DNA of 64,000 bases, taken from positions 164,360,400 to 164,424,399 of the forward strand of contig BTPG01000004.1 in assembly GCA_036245525.1 (NCBI GenBank), in the 5' to 3' direction. Positions 61,395-64,000 of the stretch are shown here, piece after piece. The notes beneath the pieces are model-generated. The model was given only the letters and a program-made list of their open reading frames with translations. It searched no databases and had not been told where the DNA came from. Numbering within the stretch: position 1 is the first letter of the stretch; each line of letters starts with the position of its first letter. This DNA is from Semisulcospira habei. Its lineage: Eukaryota; Mollusca; Gastropoda; Semisulcospiridae. Both the position numbers and the translations under genes were made by a program.

Positions 61395-62660
61395 ATGGAA
61401 TTTAAATCACCAACCATCACCACTACAAACGCATTTCAATTTAATGTGGATGCCAAATACAATGTCGCACCTACTTATGAACAGAAAATAATTCAACTAA
61501 ATCAGCTTGACATAGCTGTGTCTGACGCAAGCGTACAAGATCTATTTCAAGTCAAAGTACCGAATCCGTTTGACCATTACCTAAACCCTCCAATAACAGA
61601 TGACTCTACTGCAAGAAAGTGGTCTTCAAGCCCACTACAGATGTTTCAAAACCAACTCAACTTTGCAATACTATGCTCAACTACTGGCTGTGGGGTTTCT
61701 TTTACAGACCACTTGAATCACTCAAACAAACTGATTAGGTCTGTGTATCATTTCCACGTGTATTACCAGCTTAGACGTATACTGTCAGAACTTCATACAC
61801 CACTGCCCACTGAATCCAGTTTCAACAGGTATAACAACCCCATGGATATGAAAGCGTTTGAACGCATCTGTAATGAATTTAACATCAGTCCCCGGTATGA
61901 CTTCACACAAAAACTTGATGATCACAAAGGCATGGGTACATTGTATTATGCTATGAGTCACAGACAATACCCACAAGATTATTACCCTGGTTACACTTCA
62001 TTCTCATCAAAATCTGAAGTCTGGATAGGATCAATAGAGCAAAAGCAGTCTAATGCGTGGACCACATTTATTTTAGATAAATCTGATGGGTTTACTCAAG
62101 CAGGAGTCGAGCGCGTAAATGAGTCTATCAGAACATATGTCTGGTGTATACTAGGAGCACAATCATTATCAAAATCAAACATTTTGAATGGAAGTGGAAA
62201 GTTTGAAGCACAAAAACAGTTTCTTGCTAATCTTGAAGATTCAATTAATTCAACAGTAGATCTCCCATCAAGCATACAACGTTACCAAGACGTACTCAGA
62301 TATGCCAGATCAAAAGTTGACTTTGTAGTTGGCATCGGGTTATACATGTTACCATCTGATCTTCAACTCCAAATGGGTACAATAACAAATTATAATAATG
62401 AAATCATTGTTGCAGGTGTTGGTCAAAAACTCGGTCTCAATCAATCTGTAAACTTAGGAGCAACAACCACGCATGTTCAGACGTTAAAATCATTACAGAC
62501 GGTAACACCCCCGGGCCCGGCCCCAACACCGACACCCATACAACCAGTACAGTCAGCCCCGGATCCATCACCAACCCTTAACACACATGAGTCAGAGAGA
62601 ACTGCATTGGTAATAGGCCTAACAGGATTAGGGGTTTTACTTCTTTATCTGTTTCATTAA
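61395..62660 (+). CDS. Virus-like gene 4: conserved structural-type protein with C-terminal membrane anchor, 421 aa
   Basis: Intact frame. Residues 1-345 form a soluble domain without obvious enzyme motifs; distinctive strings are KWSSSPLQMFQNQLNFAILC, TTGCGVSF, RSVYHFHVYYQLRRIL, GVERVNESIRTYVWCILGAQ, KFEAQKQFLANLEDSINSTV and IQRYQDVLRYARSKVDFVVG. After a Pro-rich linker (TPPGPAPTPTPIQP) there is a single hydrophobic segment ALVIGLTGLGVLLLYLF at the very C-terminus, so it is probably a tail-anchored membrane protein. I remember proteins with the WSSSPLQMFQNQLNF and SIRTYVWxILGAQ strings among unnamed coral and mollusc proteins. It is shorter than a Polinton hexon (600-700 aa), so a major capsid role is possible only with a different fold. 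Its 3' end overlaps that of gene 5 by 24 bp. Confidence 0.7.
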   Translation: MEFKSPTITTTNAFQFNVDAKYNVAPTYEQKIIQLNQLDIAVSDASVQDLFQVKVPNPFDHYLNPPITDDSTARKWSSSPLQMFQNQLNFAILCSTTGCGVSFTDHLNHSNKLIRSVYHFHVYYQLRRILSELHTPLPTESSFNRYNNPMDMKAFERICNEFNISPRYDFTQKLDDHKGMGTLYYAMSHRQYPQDYYPGYTSFSSKSEVWIGSIEQKQSNAWTTFILDKSDGFTQAGVERVNESIRTYVWCILGAQSLSKSNILNGSGKFEAQKQFLANLEDSINSTVDLPSSIQRYQDVLRYARSKVDFVVGIGLYMLPSDLQLQMGTITNYNNEIIVAGVGQKLGLNQSVNLGATTTHVQTLKSLQTVTPPGPAPTPTPIQPVQSAPDPSPTLNTHESERTALVIGLTGLGVLLLYLFH

Positions 62661-63872
62661 ATAACCCACCATCAACCCTCCTACTGTAACCAAAAAGACC
62701 CACACATGTTCTGCCATAAACCCTACTGCCTTTGCTGCTGTAGTAATCAACCAACTGACAACAGTGCCAATTATGCCAGGCAAAGCATCCACTGCTTTCA
62801 CAGCCAATTTTTTAAGCAAGTCTGATATGTGAGACAACTGTTTCTTTACCCACGTCTGTAAATCTTTTGGGTCTGTTGGAGCCGGGGGGCCAGGGGTTGG
62901 TGGTGCTGGGGCCGGGGCTGCACCCCCACCACTACCGGAGACAGCCAACACAGCAGTACTGATAATAAATCCAAGAGCTGTAATTAAACTAGCAATTGTG
63001 ATACCCTGTTCTCTGAAAAGTGTTTTTAGTCTCTCAGCCAGAGTAGTGTCTTCGTGAAGTATTTTCTGAATAGTTTCTCTAATTCTGTTGACCTGTGATT
63101 TTAGTTTTTGTCTTCCAATACTAATTGTTTCTAACCTTCCTGATCTTTCTATCTGCAAATCATTTAATCTGTGCTGTATTCTTTCTTTCATTTCTGTGTC
63201 AAGATTTCCATTGTCTGCTGTAGCCAGTTTCTCTTTTTCACGTTCTATGTGTTTATCAAGCTCACCCAGTTTGGCAACATTATTAACCATCTCACCTCTT
63301 ATTGTCTGCAGTGATTTATCCAACCCTATAATCTCCCGCATTGACAAAGGTGGATCATCTATTGTTTTCAAAGCGTCATTTATTTGTCCTTCAGTAAATG
63401 AAGTTTCTTGTATCACTGTGTTTGCTATTTCTGGTAGGCTTGTTACTGGTGCCATTTCAATCTCTTGCCCTGTTGGTAATTTTAATTGCGTGTCGTGAAG
63501 AACACTAACCAGTCTTGGCGTGACAGGAGACCCTCCAATTCCAAGATACCTTGCCAACCCAGAGTTACCACCGACTTCACCTTTAATTGTACTTAAAGCT
63601 CTAAACTTAGAAGGATTATTTTTATGTGTTAGATATATTTTCCCTCTGTCTGTATTTACAAATAAGTGCCCTTTATCATATTCAAATTGGTTAGGATCTA
63701 TTACATCTGGGCGTGCTCCAACACTGTCATAAAATGAGTTTACTTTGTCTTTTAACAGTTCATGATACAAAGGAGAAGTAGTTACCATTCCAGTCATATC
63801 TGTGATACTGGTATCTGAGACATTTATGTCATCCATTTCAAAATCTTCATGATTAAATCCTCCCGCTGCCAT
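62637..63872 (-). CDS. Virus-like gene 5: coiled-coil protein with three membrane-type segments, 411 aa
   Basis: Intact frame starting MAAGGFNHEDFEMDDINVSD. The first 150 residues are acidic and soluble (ALSTIKGEVGGNSGLARYLG). Residues about 180-285 are a coiled coil (LQTIRGEMVNNVAKLGELDK, SQVNRIRETIQKILHEDTTL). A hydrophobic segment ITIASLITALGFIISTAVLA (about 292-311), a Pro/Ala linker and an amphipathic plus hydrophobic C-terminus (LPGIIGTVVSWLITTAAKAV, VWVFLVTVGGLMVGYLM) complete it. I recall proteins with the NRIRETI..LHEDTTLAER...LFREQGITIAS arrangement in coral and mollusc genomes, unnamed. Such architecture could serve in membrane remodelling, fusion or virion assembly; this is inference. 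Transcribed convergently with gene 4 and divergently from gene 6. Confidence 0.72.
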   Translation of the reverse strand: MAAGGFNHEDFEMDDINVSDTSITDMTGMVTTSPLYHELLKDKVNSFYDSVGARPDVIDPNQFEYDKGHLFVNTDRGKIYLTHKNNPSKFRALSTIKGEVGGNSGLARYLGIGGSPVTPRLVSVLHDTQLKLPTGQEIEMAPVTSLPEIANTVIQETSFTEGQINDALKTIDDPPLSMREIIGLDKSLQTIRGEMVNNVAKLGELDKHIEREKEKLATADNGNLDTEMKERIQHRLNDLQIERSGRLETISIGRQKLKSQVNRIRETIQKILHEDTTLAERLKTLFREQGITIASLITALGFIISTAVLAVSGSGGGAAPAPAPPTPGPPAPTDPKDLQTWVKKQLSHISDLLKKLAVKAVDALPGIIGTVVSWLITTAAKAVGFMAEHVWVFLVTVGGLMVGYLMKQIKK

Positions 63873-63912
63873 TGTTTTATTAATTTATTATTTTTTATTG
63901 TGCATAATAAAA
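63873..63912. promoter_or_regulatory. 40-bp AT-rich divergent intergenic region
   Basis: Lies between the start codons of genes 5 (minus) and 6 (plus). TTATTAATTTATTATTTTTTATTG is almost pure A/T. Presumed shared promoter; no defined element. Confidence 0.4.
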
Positions 63913-64000
63913 ATGACACAGTCTTACGGATCAAAGTTAGACCCATACAGAAAACTACGTGAGCCTCTGGGTGTTAAGGGCATAAGACAATCAATCGTCA
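63913..64000 (+). CDS. Virus-like gene 6, start only (runs off the window)
   Basis: ATG at 63913-63915 opens a frame without stop to the edge: MTQSYGSKLDPYRKLREPLG, then VKGIRQSIV. Too short to identify. The divergent position relative to gene 5 mirrors genes 3/4. Confidence 0.55.
   Translation, partial: MTQSYGSKLDPYRKLREPLGVKGIRQSIV

Noticed and set aside
61395..62660. Adenovirus/Polinton hexon (major capsid) call for gene 4
   Set aside because: It is 200-300 residues too short, ends in a membrane anchor and lacks any hexon motif I can recall; kept as unknown structural-type protein.

Overview
This window is a stretch of animal nuclear genome, gene-poor and full of nested transposable elements and simple repeats. 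Spliced genes with GT/AG introns, LINE, Gypsy, Penelope-like and Harbinger elements, tRNA-derived SINE sequence and foldback repeats all point to a metazoan. The repertoire (many LINE clades side by side, palindromic short elements, long TA/TG/CT tracts) fits a mollusc, probably a gastropod, but the species call is inference. No sequence search was run.

Left part (1-13.7 kb): a 34-bp satellite at the edge, a perfect 62-bp palindrome, one copy of an unclassified interspersed repeat, and a spliced uncharacterised gene (exons between 4256 and 7600) whose introns are filled with tandem and foldback repeats; then LINE remnants.

13.7-29.2 kb is a nest of insertions readable from target-site duplications: a repeat copy is split by a LINE carrying a tRNA-like 5' end; that LINE is split in its reverse-transcriptase reading frame by a 12.4-kb Gypsy-type LTR element (TSD CCTAC); the Gypsy gag is split by a full-length I/Jockey-type LINE with an intact 1227-aa ORF2. 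The Gypsy element keeps protease and integrase but has no reverse transcriptase or RNase H, and its gag-pol junction carries a canonical T TTT TTT -1 slippery site inside the zinc knuckle.

29.7-39.3 kb is a TMEM205-like membrane protein gene: promoter, four coding exons with matching phases (209 aa), 3' UTR and polyadenylation signal. Its introns hold a broken CR1/L2-like LINE, palindromic Penelope ends, a SINE and hairpin elements.

41-55.6 kb contains Harbinger-related genes: a Myb/SANT-like exon (plus strand, split by a LINE tail) and an apparently intact four-exon HARBI1-like transposase gene (minus strand, 424 aa). Its third intron holds a five-level nest: hairpin element, Penelope-like element, RTE-like LINE, and the tail of yet another LINE.

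58.9-64 kb is different in kind: five intact, intronless, AT-rich genes with intergenic gaps of 9-40 bp or with overlaps, plus the start of a sixth. One resembles the minor capsid (penton) protein of Polinton/adintovirus-like elements; three others have predicted membrane segments and one ends in late-domain-like motifs. I read this as the left part of an integrated Polinton-like/virus-like element. Its polymerase, integrase, ATPase and protease are not in the window and would have to lie to the right of 64,000. This is the best candidate for an undescribed system here.
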